64,000 nucleotides of DNA from Sialis fuliginosa (GCA_961205875.1 OY540810.1:10044001-10108000), one strand, 5' to 3'; positions 11,660-22,420 are shown, counted from the first letter of the stretch. Numbers and translations are program-made. The notes: generated by a model from the sequence alone, not told the origin.

Positions 11660-12225
11660 TTTTTCTCCAGTAATAAATAAAGTAAAACCAGTATTAGGCA
11701 CCCAGTAATAGACCCATGCTAATGATTACAAAATGATTAGTACTATAACACAAAAGTAATAAAATAAAATTTGAAACAATTGAAAACAGATGCTATGATA
11801 ATATAATAATTCATATTTTTCTTCTGTAGGCTTTCGTGGCCGTTATCGATAAGAGCTAACTTTTCGGGCTGTTGTCGTATGATGCTACTTCACGTTTCGA
11901 CTCTCATGTCGAAGTCTTCTTCAGAAGTGTTTCTGAAACTGTTTTAGAAACTGAAGACTTCGACATGAGAGTCTGAACGTCAATTAGAATCATACGACAA
12001 CGTGAACAATAGTCCGAAAAGTTAGCTCTTATTATAATTAATAAAAAATATATAACGCTAATAATTACTTTAAATGGCAACCATTTTGACACTCATAGGC
12101 CGATTGTCATCAAATTAAGCAGTTGTGTCTATATATTATGATTCAATAATCAAATATCAACAAATAATTCTAATTTAGTACATTTATTTAAACAAATGTC
12201 CAACACTGGTGTCAGTACCTTATTA
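11660..12225 (-). mobile_element. Family I element (minus orientation), interrupted
   Basis: The left part (TTTTCTCCAGTAATAAATAA, AAGTAAAACCAGTATTAGGC) is the reverse complement of the end of the copy at 63664-64000. The right part (CATTTTGACACTCATAGGCC, GATTGTCATCAAATTAAGC, TGTCCAACACTGGTGTCAG) matches the start. The foldback at 11849-12032 sits between them. Other copies are 44955-45175 and 60665-60870. Class not known. Confidence 0.6.
11849..12032. repeat. Foldback nested in family I
   Basis: The left arm (ATAAGAGCTAACTTTTCGGG ... GACTCTCATGTCGAAGTC) pairs with the right arm (GACTTCGACATGAGAGTC ... CCGAAAAGTTAGCTCTTAT). Arms are about 85-90 bases with a very short loop. The layout (TTCG and TCTTCAG words near the loop) resembles family J at 21766. 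Confidence 0.7.
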
Positions 12226-13309
12226 GCGTTTTATTTATTGCTTTAAAATTATTAGTTTCGAAGATGTAAGTTTTCAAAATGTGACATAAAATCCATTGCA
12301 TAGCTCACGAAGTATCCCCCTCCCCCACCCTCTCCAATACCGCCAGGTGTGAGGTAATTTTACGCCACAAAAAATTTGTCTTACAACAATAAAAAATAAT
12401 ACCTATATTTGAGATGATTTCTATGTTTTTAAATCTACATGAAAGCACTACGTTTTTTTATAAGAAAACTATACATTCTCTTACAAAAAACAAACAAACA
12501 TATATCACATACCAAGACACGCATTGCTTTAATTCTATTTACTTCATGCGCAGTAATTTCTTTGTCTGTTTTCTTTTATTAGAACGATTTTTGACAGCGT
12601 GCCGTTGAGGACGTGTGACATTTTTTCCTCATTAAGCTCGAGAATTAATCCCTGACTCGTGATGCATTAGGGAACTGTGTGTGTATGTATGTGTGTATGT
12701 GGGTGTGTGAGTGGGTGTAGAAGTGTGCGTGAGGATACGGACATTGCCTCTGACACAAGATTTACTGTGTAAAACTTTACACGTGCGGACGGATCTAATT
12801 TGTGATTATTGTCTTCTTTTGCTCTTGGGATTGGCTCTTTTTTATATACTTTACTTAACTTATTAAAGGTTGTCTGGTAATGGTAGAGGAGTTATTTTTA
12901 ATGTGGTTGTTTGGTAAAATTAATACGAGTATGGTTATAATAGTGGAAGATGTATGTACGTATTTAAGAAATGGTTGGTAAATTGAAATTATTTATAATC
13001 TTTGCTGTCTCAAGTGATTTTCTTCTACCATTTTTGTAATCTCTTTTATCGTATTAATTGTACAGGTGTCCTAAAATTCACGCCTATCTCATCATCTATA
13101 TATCTATAATTTTTTTATTTAATGTTTCGTTATTGAGGTAAGAAGGATTTGTGATTTTAGGCCTGTTTTGCATTTTTTTTTAGTAAAATTAATCATTGAC
13201 GTCACGAAATATATTGTTTTTATAGAGCAGAGCATATTAGTGTCGCAGTCATTCAGGCAAAACAAGTTATTATTATTGATTAAACTATCTCCAAAAAAGG
13301 TGCGAGTAG
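12226..13309. other. Non-coding; C-rich and GT-rich patches
   Basis: A C-rich patch at 12316-12346 and a GT microsatellite at 12675-12735. A 64-codon plus frame at 12414-12608 is not convincing. Confidence 0.5.
12675..12735 (+). repeat. GT/GTAT microsatellite
   Basis: Alternating TGTGTGTATGTATGTG-type tract passing into GTGGGTGTGTGAGTGGG. Simple repeat. Confidence 0.85.
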
Positions 13310-13480
13310 CGACTGTATGAATTTTTTATCTAATAATTTTTCGGGATACAGTCCTTCCTCAGGATGCAAGCTGTCTCCCTGTCAAATTTCATCAAGGACG
13401 ATTTAGTCGCAAAGGTAACCAACAGACAGAAAAATAGAGACATTTTTGCATTTATTACATTGGTATGGATAAAACAGCTG
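13310..13480 (-). mobile_element. Family F repeat, minus orientation
   Basis: The reverse complement reads GTTACCTTTGCGACTAAATC, CTTGATGAAATTTGACAGGG, AGACAGCTTGCATCCTGAGG and TGTATCCCGAAAAATTAT, in the same order as other family F copies. Confidence 0.6.
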
Positions 13481-14053
13481 AGCTACAGTAACGAAACTTT
13501 AGAATAGCAAAAAAAATTCAAAAATTGCTTAATACAATATTTTAAGAGAACTATGAACACAATGTCAATCTTGTATCTAAATTCGTTTGTAAAAAGTGCG
13601 ACTGTACATTGTACATGTACTTTAACTTATGCTCCATTATGTGTAAAATCTTAAATCCAGCTTTAAGTAAAAGAAAACAACAACTTAAGACGTGATAATA
13701 AAAATGAAACACTTGAGAAGGATTTCAGTTAAATAACAATGAAATATTTAAATAATAAATTTACCGTAGGGAATTATTTCCAGACCGGGGCTTCCCCCAT
13801 CCACAATTTTAACATTTTAGCAGAACAATATTATGACACACACATTGTATGACATGCTTTAAGCTTAGAAATAATCTTGATGTATGAGCATACTTTTAAC
13901 AATTTTTCTTCAACATTTTATCACTGTTTTTGTTAAATCATGGTGAAAATATCCCGCAACTAAGTGTACAGCATTAAACAATGACAGTAATAAAAAATTT
14001 CCACGACAGAATGGTTGATGTTTTCTCGTCACAGTAATAATAGAGTAAGAGAG
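13481..14053. other. AT-rich non-coding
   Basis: No frame or repeat match seen. Confidence 0.5.
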
Positions 14054-14113
14054 AATTAATGTTAGACACAGATAACAATACTATAGTATTGTTATCTGTG
14101 TCTAACATTAATT
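14054..14113. repeat. Perfect 60-bp palindrome
   Basis: 30-base arms without mismatch or spacer. The left arm is AATTAATGTTAGACACAGAT plus AACAATACTA, and the right is its exact reverse complement, with the centre between 14083 and 14084. Perfect palindromes of this size are unusual. It could be the tip-to-tip remnant of a foldback or a recent template-switch event. Confidence 0.9.
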
Positions 14114-14228
14114 AATAATCCTATAGGGTGGCTTGTTGCAGTCCTTGAGGGGCGAGCAGTAAGAAGGAATCGCCTATATTCAGAAACAAATTATGTATTT
14201 CAAAAAAGTATTGATCAATTAAAATTTA

Positions 14229-14475
14229 TACACAGGTAAAAAATTAACTTGGGTCAATAAATCTTTGTTTTATATAAAAAGAAAACAATATTTTCTATAT
14301 AAGAATTATACTTACTCTTAAATCAACTATATTGCCAGTATTGTCTCTTTAAAGCAATATTGTCGGATAATATAAATATTTGGATTAAGAGTATATTCGT
14401 ATATTAAGAAAATATTGTTTTCGTTATATATAAAACAAGAATTTCTTGGACTAAGTCAACGTTTCTGCCAGTGTA
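14229..14475. mobile_element. Family L foldback MITE
   Basis: Ends are TACACAGGTAAAAAATTAAC and, read inward from the right, TACACTGGCAGAAACGTTGA. The arms continue for about 100 bases with CAATAAATCTTTGTTTTATA against CAAGAAATTCTTGTTTTATA. TA at both ends suggests a Tc1/mariner-type target. The central part (TTTAAAGCAATATTGTCGGA) is shared with the copy at 39528-39739. Confidence 0.7.
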
Positions 14476-14754
14476 TGAAAATATTTTTCCTCTTAATAAA
14501 TAATCCATGATAACCATAGACATAGAGCATGGATTCAGTATTAACATAATGAATGGTGTAACATTTCTCCAAAACAGTGAGAGAGATGTGGTAGGTTTGG
14601 GATATATCTATCTCTTTCTAATGAGAATGGAATAGACACTCCTGTTTAAAAAAGGACACGTATATCTCAACCCATTTTCTAGCTTAGAGTAAAACAGCGA
14701 AAAATTTGGTATTAACGTATTCAGTAGGTACCAACAGAACCCTCTTTGACAGTG
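14476..14754. other. AT-rich non-coding
   Basis: A minus-strand 61-codon frame at 14608-14793 runs into the family B repeat and is not a gene. Confidence 0.5.
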
Positions 14755-14913
14755 TTTTGTATTTTTATATTCCGTAATAAATTTATTAAACATTGTATTT
14801 ACTTATCGCTAACTATTTACGCAACCGGAATAAAATCCGCTCAATAGTTACTGATGAAATCGTGCACAGACAGACAGACGCGATGAGGGACTTTGTGTCA
14901 TACTATGTATAGA
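14755..14913 (-). mobile_element. Family B Helitron-like element with internal deletion
   Basis: On the minus strand it opens A|TCTATACATAGTATGACACA, continues GTCCCTCATCGCGTCTGTCT, and jumps from GGATTTTATTCCGGTT directly to GCGTAAATAGTTAGCGATAA. About 120 bases present in 43980-44260 are missing. Confidence 0.65.
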
Positions 14914-15423
14914 TAGATATAATATATTTGATTTCTTATAGATGCTTAATAAGTATGGATAGACATTATAATATAATATTTAATAATATTAATAGTTACT
15001 TTTTTCTAAAATGGTTCTACATAAAAATTCCTATCTACTATATATTTTCTGTAATCATTGCGAAAAAACATATTAGCTAGTTGTTATATGTAGTAAAGGT
15101 AAGATATCAAATGTTCTTCGTAAAAAATAGACAGTATTTTTCATGTCTTTAATATAGAAGTGTAACATGATTTAATACCCACTTTATGTCCTTGCTATTA
15201 TCGTGTTCAGAATTCTAAGCAAATCCTTCCTACTACTCTAAGAATTATTACATTTCCCATCTTCTGTTCTATTTTTTATTCGTTTTAACGATTGCTTAAT
15301 TGTTGATATATTTCATCCTAAAATACATACTTATGTGCTATTATTATGTTTTCGAATGATTTTTTCGCGATTGTAGTTCTTACTGATTGTGAGTTATGTT
15401 TAGTCGAATTTCAACTTTCAGGT
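14914..15423. other. AT-rich non-coding
   Basis: Nothing recognised. Confidence 0.5.
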
Positions 15424-15575
15424 ATTTTTTAGTCTGTCTGTCAGTTTGTTACCTTTTCACAGCTAAACCACTGTACCGATCTTGATGAATTTTGGCATAG
15501 AGATAGCTTGTGTCCTAAAGAAGAACATAGGCTACTTTGTATCCAAAAAAATACAAATTTGCGGGTAACAGTTAG
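15424..15575 (+). mobile_element. Family F Helitron-like repeat
   Basis: Reads GTTACCTTTTCACAGCTAAA, GATCTTGATGAATTTTGGCA, TAGAGATAGCTTGTGTCC, AACATAGGCTACTTTGTATC and ends GCGGGTAACAGTTAG|T. The last bases are a TTAG variant of the CTAG end of 62534-62696. Confidence 0.65.
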
Positions 15576-15737
15576 TTAATAATAAAACTTGTTTTTGATC
15601 TAATTTTTCTCAGTCTACCCTATTATTACTGATTCGATAAAACATTCTTCGTACAGTTTACAGTATAAAATCAAATTAGTTTAATTATAAGCGATAATAT
15701 AATTAATTATAAGTTGCCTATGGTCGAAATTCGACCA

Positions 15738-15890
15738 ATATTTTACCTGCCTTAACAGCAACATACACACATGATTTTTTGTGCACATCTATGGCACAGT
15801 ACCTAACCTAACCTAACCTAACCATTACCATCCTTTTATAATAAATACAAAAAACGACAATTTCCAATGTTTACCTATTAATACATAGAT
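15738..15890 (+). repeat. Family N repeat, copy 1, containing a telomere-like run
   Basis: CTGCCTTAACAGCAACATAC, ACACATGATTTTTT, ATAATAAATACAAAAAACGA and CCTATTAATACATAGAT recur at 16228-16345. The telomere-like run at 15802-15823 is found only in this copy. Confidence 0.55.
15802..15823 (+). repeat. Interstitial insect telomere-type repeat (CCTAA)4
   Basis: Four perfect CCTAA units followed by CC. TTAGG/CCTAA is the usual insect telomere repeat. A run this short could also arise by chance slippage. A three-unit run lies at 57746-57760. Confidence 0.75.
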
Positions 15891-16227
15891 CTCTCAAAAC
15901 AAAATAGACAACACTAATATATGTATATTCCGTTTACTTTTAGTCAAAAATAAGCGAAATCGTAACTGTTATTCAAAATGAATACTTAAATTAAGAATCG
16001 GGAACTTCATTTTCTATTATTAAGCGTAAAAGCTATTATTTACAACAAAAATTTTCAAATAAAAACACTGCAATTGTTTTTGCTGATTTCACATTCTCTA
16101 CGTTTGACAAAACCCAAAATTATTTAGGTATTTTTGCCGCTTGGTGGCGCTAGGAGTATTTGCTATGCTGTTGAACGATGCGAGGAAAATAAACAAACAG
16201 CGAAAAGGGGAGATCAAGTGTGTAGGT
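15891..16227. other. Non-coding between family N copies
   Basis: Includes a short GC-richer stretch CGCTTGGTGGCGCTAGGAG at 16139-16157, a word seen in lepidopteran DNA elements. No gene. Confidence 0.45.
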
Positions 16228-16345
16228 TAACTTTATTTTATCTGCCTTAACGGCAGCATATACACATGATTTTTTCATTCACTTCCTTTGATAATAAATA
16301 CTAAAAAACGTACGACAATTTTCGATGTTCACGTATTAATGTATA
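16228..16345 (+). repeat. Family N repeat, copy 2
   Basis: CTGCCTTAACGGCAGCATAT, ACACATGATTTTTT, ATAATAAATACTAAAAAACG and CGTATTAATGTATAGAT. A direct repeat of copy 1, about 490 bases downstream. Confidence 0.55.
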
Positions 16346-16437
16346 GATAATATAACAATAAATAACAAATAAATTATAATAAATTCTCTACTTATTGTCA
16401 ATAATATACGTGTATTTTATTATTTTATGTACCTGAT

Positions 16438-16617
16438 CAGGGGCAGTCGCAAAAATTCTTTAAGAGGGAAGGGGGAAATCTTGTAGACAAATAATTACAC
16501 CAATAAACATTCATTTTTCACAGGTATTTATAAAATACAGTATTACATCAATTTATTCGATCCTGGGGAAAGGGAAAGGGTAAGTGCCCCTTTTCCCCCC
16601 TTTACAGACACCCATGT
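16438..16617. mobile_element. Possible small TIR element
   Basis: The left end CAGGGGCAGTCGCAAA resembles the inverse of the right end, CATGGGTGTCTGTAAA, with G-rich tracts just inside both. The match is imperfect and no target duplication is visible. Confidence 0.4.
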
Positions 16618-18024
16618 ATCTAATTTCTATTTGTTTTCTAGGCAATTAAATTTTAACAAAAAAAAACATGAACCAAATAAGTCTACGAACTAAATAGACA
16701 GATGTATTTAAAATGAAACTTTACGTAATTTGAATAATTGTGCCGAGTTTGCTAATTCAGTGTACACATTTCTATATGCAGGCGGGCGGGCGGGCATGTC
16801 ACGGTGTAGTACAATCGGGCGTTACACAACTGCATTTTAATTGATGTAAACAAAACGAAAACAAGTTTTGGGTTGGTGTTGAAAACTTGAACGATTTAAA
16901 TAACATTTGTGTATGTGTGCCTGTTGTTATGGTGGCAGGATTTTATTTTATGTTCTTGTTGTTTTGGTTGCACTGCAGATCACAGGGGTGTATTGGGTAT
17001 GATTTTTAAATTATTCAGTTTAAAAGAATGTTTGTAAAAATGTGGATAAATGTGAAACTAGTTTTTTTCGAATTAGTTATCTTAAAAAGGACTCGAATTT
17101 GAAGGAGACGAAACCGAGACGATATTGACATTATTTTTTATTGTCGTCGTACAACTATTATTGATATTAATATTTAAATTGATAATTAAAGTACAATATC
17201 ATAGTTCTTTACATTAAAATTTTTTGATGTGAAACTTCTATAGCGAGACTAGTGAATTATAATGACCTCGACACGTTTTATGATGAAACGCTAAGGAGAG
17301 TGTGCATATGCGTGAGAGAGCGATGAGTAGATGTATAAGAAAAAATATGGATGTCAAGTTACGTGTTTTTTGTACGGTTTATGCGTTAAAATAATACATT
17401 TGATTTATTAATTTAATACGTTTATCTTTATTTATTTAACTCGCAAGGTTAATGAAAACAAAATATGTTTAACTTCAACTGTGAGACACATCACTTTTTT
17501 TTCTCGGTTTCGATCTCAATTAAGAAATTTTACTTTTTACTCACGCCCGGTCACGCTCGTGATAATTTAATAAATTATGTTACAAATAAATTTTAAAATA
17601 TAGTTAAGTTGATATTTGTAAGTATGAAAAGTTGATATTTGAACCGTTTTTGACAATTTATTTTTGGGTTTTTGATTTCATTAAAAGTTTATTTATTATA
17701 TAGAAATAAACCATATATATGTCTAACCATTCTCGAGATATAGCTTCTCAAAGTTTTGTTGTTTTTCATATTTTGAATAAAAATAACCGTAATTTTTGAA
17801 TTGGTGCCGGTAGGTGGTTGGAATTGATTTTAGCTGATGGATTTGAAATCAATGTAATAATAGGTACACATAACAAATAAATAAAAAAATGCAGTTACGG
17901 TGAAAATTTAATAAAAATTTCTATGACAGATAGAATAAATAAAATTTATTTTATTTTCATGTCAGGAATCTGGAGTCCTTAAATTTCGATTTTATTTCTT
18001 CAGTAATAAGTCTATAAAAGATTG
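16618..18024. other. Non-coding, nothing recognised
   Basis: A short GCGG run lies at 16780-16795 (GGCGGGCGGGCGGGC). A purine-rich GAGACGAAACCGAGACGA at 17105-17122 resembles family Q. No gene. Confidence 0.5.
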
Positions 18025-18054
18025 GTCTGAAGTAGAGCTGGGCGCGGGCCGTGA

Positions 18055-18200
18055 ATTTTTCGGGTCACGGCCGTGACCCGACGTGACGTGAGCGATTTTC
18101 AAATATTGAATCGTGAGCGGGCGTGATCGTGAGTCAAAATACAACAATCGTGCGTGACCGGGCGTGAGTACATTTTTGTCGTGCGTGAGTCCGTGAGTAT
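18055..18200 (+). repeat. Left subterminal GTGAGCGGGCGTGA repeats
   Basis: At least four degenerate units (GTGACGTGAGCG, GTGAGCGGGCGTGATCGTGA, GTGCGTGACCGGGCGTGAG, GTGCGTGAGTCCGTGAG). Subterminal arrays of this kind are known transposase-binding sites in hAT elements; that role here is inferred. Confidence 0.75.
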
Positions 18201-18714
18201 ATGTATGTATATTTCTTTAATTTCTGATCTGATGCATATATGATAATCTGATAAATCGAATTTTTTTATGTAATTCACAATGTATTTATTTATTTTTAAT
18301 CAACTTTATATAAGTAATTCATATATTAAACAACTATAGTATGTTTAATATAATAATATGGTAATATTACAAAATAAAGTATGTATCCCTATATAAATTA
18401 AAATTTTCAAAATAGTACATCTGATTTTTATTGTACTTATTTTTACTTCTATACGAATATAAATACGCACTTGAAATAAGATATCAAAAATTTGTCGAAA
18501 CATCAATTTTTGTGTATAGGTATAATATAATTTTCATCTATAGATTTCAGTGGTATTATTATTCTGTAACCATACCTGTTTTGTTTCCATTTTATCTTTT
18601 TTTGGTGTTATTATTTACACTAAAAATGCAGTTTAGAAAAAATATACAAATATAAAATATACACATATTATATTGTACGAAAAAAATTCATTAAACATTT
18701 TATTTATAACATAT

Positions 18715-18880
18715 TATTCGGGTCACGAGCGTGACCCGCCGTGCGTGATCGGGCGTGAGTAAAAGAATAGAATTCGTGAGCGGGCGTGATCGTGAATACT
18801 TTTTTTGTAACCGTGAGTGAGCGGGCGTGACTAAAAAATTTTCTCTCGTAGGCGTGCGTGATCGTTAGTAAAAATTACTC
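18715..18880 (+). repeat. Right subterminal GTGAGCGGGCGTGA repeats
   Basis: CCGTGCGTGATCGGGCGTGA, GTGAGCGGGCGTGATCGTGA, GTGAGTGAGCGGGCGTGAC and GGCGTGCGTGATCG. The words lie in the same orientation as in the left zone, so they are direct rather than inverted copies. Confidence 0.75.
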
Positions 18881-18903
18881 ACGCGCCCAGCTCTAGTCTG
18901 AAG

Positions 18904-19702
18904 CCCCAAGCAATTATTCATTTTACCCATAGGATAACGCGCCTCTGTGTCAATGTCTATGGATTCCAGATTATTCTGCTAAAATTATATTTGAATCGCG
19001 AAAATAAATACCAAATATGAATGAAATGAAATGAAGGTATTTTAATACTAAACAAATATTATTTTAGAACATGCGTGGAAGTCAAAGATATGAATATAAT
19101 ATGTTATAATTATAATTTGTGCTTATTATAATCTTACGTCTCTTTCAAGTTTTATACAATGTTTTTTTTTATATTTATTTTAGGCTTGAAATATGATCTT
19201 TATTAGATTTTGGTGTATAGCGATCTTGTAAATGTGAGGCTGGAAATATGAAACAATATTTTACGTCAGGTGTAATATACTTTGTTATTTGTTACATTAT
19301 TAGATTTTCTCATTAATGATAAATGAGCAATATGACGTAATCAGTAATCACTCTACTTAAAATGAAAAATCAATAAATGGTTTTCTTCGTGCACAGTATA
19401 CACAATATTCCATTAATTTTAATGATTTTAAGTACATTGAGCCCTTCAAAAGCCAGTATGACTAAATTCACATTTATACGTTTTATGGATCCGCAGGCTT
19501 ACGTAATACTAGAAACCTATTAATCTCTCTTTAAATTTTTGGGATTGTTAGAGGGAGAGGAGTAACATAGAGCTAAAACTAGGCTAATTTTTTTAATACC
19601 TTTTCATCCATCTTTCTCTTATACATATACTCATAACCCTTTGAAAGATAGTAGAGTACTTAGTAGGTACCTATAGAACCCTTATATGATATACATACAT
19701 TG
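18904..19702. other. AT-rich non-coding
   Basis: No gene or repeat identified. Confidence 0.5.
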
Positions 19703-19993
19703 GGAGCGTTCGCGTCTGACCAAAAAACGGAACAACGAGCTTTGATTGGTTGATTCATGGAGTTTCTGGTGGAATGTACCAGAAATTAAAAGAATGTCAT
19801 TTTTTAAGCGTGTAAGGAAGTGAGACAGAAGTAACTAGAAAGAGATAGAAACTAGTGACTGGTTACTCCTTTCTCACTTACTTACACGCTTAGAAAATGA
19901 CATTCTGTAAATTTCTGGTACATTCCACCAGAAATTCCATGAATCAACCAATCGAAGCTCGTTGTTCACTGTTTTTGGTTAGTCGTGAATGTG
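19703..19993. mobile_element. Long foldback MITE
   Basis: Arms of about 130-140 bases. Left: AACAACGAGCTTTGATTGGT, GATTCATGGAGTTTCTGGTG, GAATGTACCAGAAATT, AAGCGTGTAAGGAAGTGAGA. The right arm, from about 19868, is the mirror (CACTTACTTACACGCTTAGA, CTGGTACATTCCACCAGAAA, AATCGAAGCTCGTTGTT). No coding. Arms diverge by roughly one base in ten. Confidence 0.8.
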
Positions 19994-20706
19994 ATTATTG
20001 ACCCGTTTTTTTTATTTACCTATACCTCAATATTCTCATTTTACATTAATTATTTTTAAAGTTTTTCGTTTCAAAATTATTTATAATTTGTATTTGTATA
20101 TATGATATTTTATGACAATAAATTCAAACTTTTTCAATAAATATTTGACAGAAAGGTACAAAGGTTTAAAAATAAAATACATAATTATTTTTTTATTTGA
20201 ACTATACCATATAAAATTAACAAAACATAACCATTTCAAATTTACTTCAAACAAAATAAAACTAATGTACATACATGCATTGTACGAATAAAACCTTATG
20301 ATATAAAAAAATACAAATGAAAGAAACTGTACGCAACAAATGATAACATCCCCCTCGTACGCCCCTCCCCCACCCTCCCCCCATCATCATGACCTAAACA
20401 TTAATTAACAACTCATGGCCAAAATACAGCTCCAGGGATGTTAGTCAACAAGCCATTATTTAGCCAGAGCTCCAGTGTATGTCCAAATACATATAGCTTG
20501 TATTAAAACACACCTGCTTTTTCAAATTAGAAAAATATTGCATAGATGTTAAATATTCTTTAAATGATTGCTATTTAAGTGGGAATTTTATGTTGTAACG
20601 TAAATGTATATAACTGTAATATATATCAAACGAAATGTTTATGTATGAGTTATATGAAATATTAACAAATACTTATTAGAAAATCAAGGAAAATAACGTT
20701 TACAAA
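19994..20706. other. AT-rich non-coding with a C-rich patch
   Basis: C-rich patch at 20349-20382 (CCCCTCGTACGCCCCTCCCC). A 63-codon minus frame at 20081-20272 is lysine/isoleucine-rich noise. Confidence 0.5.
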
Positions 20707-20910
20707 TCTATACATAGTATATTTAACAAAGTTCCCCACCGCGTCTGTCTGTGCACGATTTTCTTAGTAATTACTGAACGGATTTTATTCCGGTTTTCAC
20801 TAATGAATAGAATGTTTCACGAGGAAGGTTCAGATGAATAAATTGTGGATATTTTGTCGTCAGAAAGATATCTTCACATGCGTTGCGTAAATAGTTAGCG
20901 ATAAATAAGA
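20707..20910 (+). mobile_element. Family B Helitron-like element, 5' portion
   Basis: Starts A|TCTATACATAGTATATTTAA, then CCGCGTCTGTCTGTGCACGA, ACTGAACGGATTTTATTCCG, GTTTTCACTAATGAATAGAA, TTTCACGAGGAAGGTTCAGA and GCGTAAATAGTTAGCGATAA. The CTAG terminus is absent. Confidence 0.7.
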
Positions 20911-21375
20911 ACAAAGTTTAAATAAATTTAAAGTTATTAAAAAAAAAGATTCTTCCCATAGTTACACTAATCAAAACTAAAGTACCGTAAAGTAAGGTAC
21001 TCGAAGGATACGTTGCTCCAAAAATGTTATATTGTTGATTATGATCATGTTATAAGTTATAATTGTTTATAGAATTTTGTATGGTTAGATTGATGATAAT
21101 GAAATCATCCATTCTAGTTAAAATATTTATCAGTCTCAGTGTTTGTAGGTAATAAATTCATGAATGTGAAGTAGAATATTATTTCAATGATTTATGCAGC
21201 GGTAAATTGTTTACTGTTATAGAAAATAATAAATCAAAGTAATTTAATGATTTAGAAACTATCAACATTATTTTATTTGAAAATTGAACCAACTCACAAA
21301 ATGATAAATAAAATTAATTGACATTATTTCAAGCTCAAACATTAAATTTTTAAGCAAAGTAGGGATGCTTGAGAT
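20911..21375. other. AT-rich non-coding
   Basis: Nothing recognised. Confidence 0.5.
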
Positions 21376-21410
21376 CAGTACCGTAACTAGAGGGGGGGGG
21401 GGGGGCAGTG
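21376..21410 (+). mobile_element. Solo transposon end with G14 tract
   Basis: CAGTACCGTAACTAGA is followed by 14 G's (21392-21405). CAGTNRCGTAACTAG plus a G run is a frequent arthropod DNA-transposon end. The partner end is not identified. Confidence 0.45.
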
Positions 21411-21765
21411 GAGCCTTTATATTGACGTCCTTTGATAATTTATAATTTATAATTTAAGTTACAATTAAAGGCTATAGCCGGATAAGCATACGAAACATGC
21501 CTTTGCATTGATTTAGCTGATTTTTTTTGGAAATCACATTCTATTTAACATTTAAACCTGACCAAACATTAGCTTCCAAAAATTAATAGTTTTCGAAAAA
21601 AAACTTTTTTCGATTTTCAAGAAAACACAGTGTGTTGAATCGATAAAACATCGATTATCTTCTTGTTACAAACATCCCTAGAGAAAACATACCTCACTTT
21701 ACGGTTTTGTTGAAAAAATAATCATCAAAATCAAAAAGATCATAAAATAATTGATTAATTAAATG
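21411..21765. other. AT-rich non-coding
   Basis: Nothing recognised. Confidence 0.45.
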
Positions 21766-21985
21766 AATGAATCTTGGCTTCTAGGTGTAAGCCGCGTCGA
21801 TGTGGTCGTGTTATCCTCCAACGTTTCGTCACACATTACAATGGACATCTTCAGTGCTCTTCTAAAAGTGCATCGTATAACTCACATTTAGAAGAGCTCT
21901 GAAGATAACAACTGCAATGTGTGACGAAACGTTGGCCGATAACACGACCGAATCGACGCGGCCTACACCCAAAAGCCAAGATTCA
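21766..21985. repeat. Family J foldback element
   Basis: The left arm (ATGAATCTTGGCTTCTAGGT, GTAAGCCGCGTCGATGTGGT, CCAACGTTTCGTCACACATT) pairs with the right arm (AATGTGTGACGAAACGTTGG, CGACGCGGCCTACACCCAAA, AGCCAAGATTCAT). Arms are about 95-100 bases with a loop of about 30. This is the best preserved of three related foldbacks (7665, 11849). Confidence 0.8.
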
Positions 21986-22420
21986 TACTAAAATCACCGC
22001 AGAAGCCTGAAGACTAATTAAATGAAGACAAACTTTGTGTAAGAAATCAAATTTTTACAAAAAAAAAAAACTATTCTAATTCCGCATTCGTACAATATAC
22101 ACAAGAGCAGAATAATTGTTTAATTTCATTGAAACCCGTTTTTGCATTTTCTAGCATCACGTACGTAGGTACATTATATGTAGTGCATGCAAAATGGTGT
22201 ATTAAATTATCTCATCGGTTCACTGCAGTATTACTACTGTAGTAATATGGAAATATCCTGTTTAGTAAAGCACATACTGACCTGATAATAAGCTGTCAAT
22301 TACATTTATATTAATAATTATTAAACGATTGTGTCTACTCGTAGCTATGTCATCTGAATTTATGAAGTTATATGCAAACTGATGCTATTTCAAGTATAAC
22401 ATGTGTACGAATATACAGGA
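21986..22420. other. AT-rich non-coding
   Basis: Contains AAATCACCGCAGAAGCCTGA just outside the foldback, probably part of the same element. Otherwise nothing. Confidence 0.45.

Larger units (their letters stand above)
18025..18903. mobile_element. hAT non-autonomous transposon with 8-bp target duplication
   Basis: Element proper is 18033-18895 (863 bp). Left end TAGAGCTGGGCGCGGGC, right end CGCGCCCAGCTCTA: inverted repeats of the TAGAGNTGGGC style used by many hAT elements. GTCTGAAG stands on both sides (18025-18032 and 18896-18903), a perfect 8-bp duplication as hAT transposases make. The subterminal zones are packed with GTGAGCGGGCGTGATCGTGA-like words, and both zones hold a CGGGTCACG hairpin. 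The AT-rich middle has a 74-codon frame (18431-18655) that is not transposase. It must have been moved by a hAT enzyme encoded elsewhere. Confidence 0.9.
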
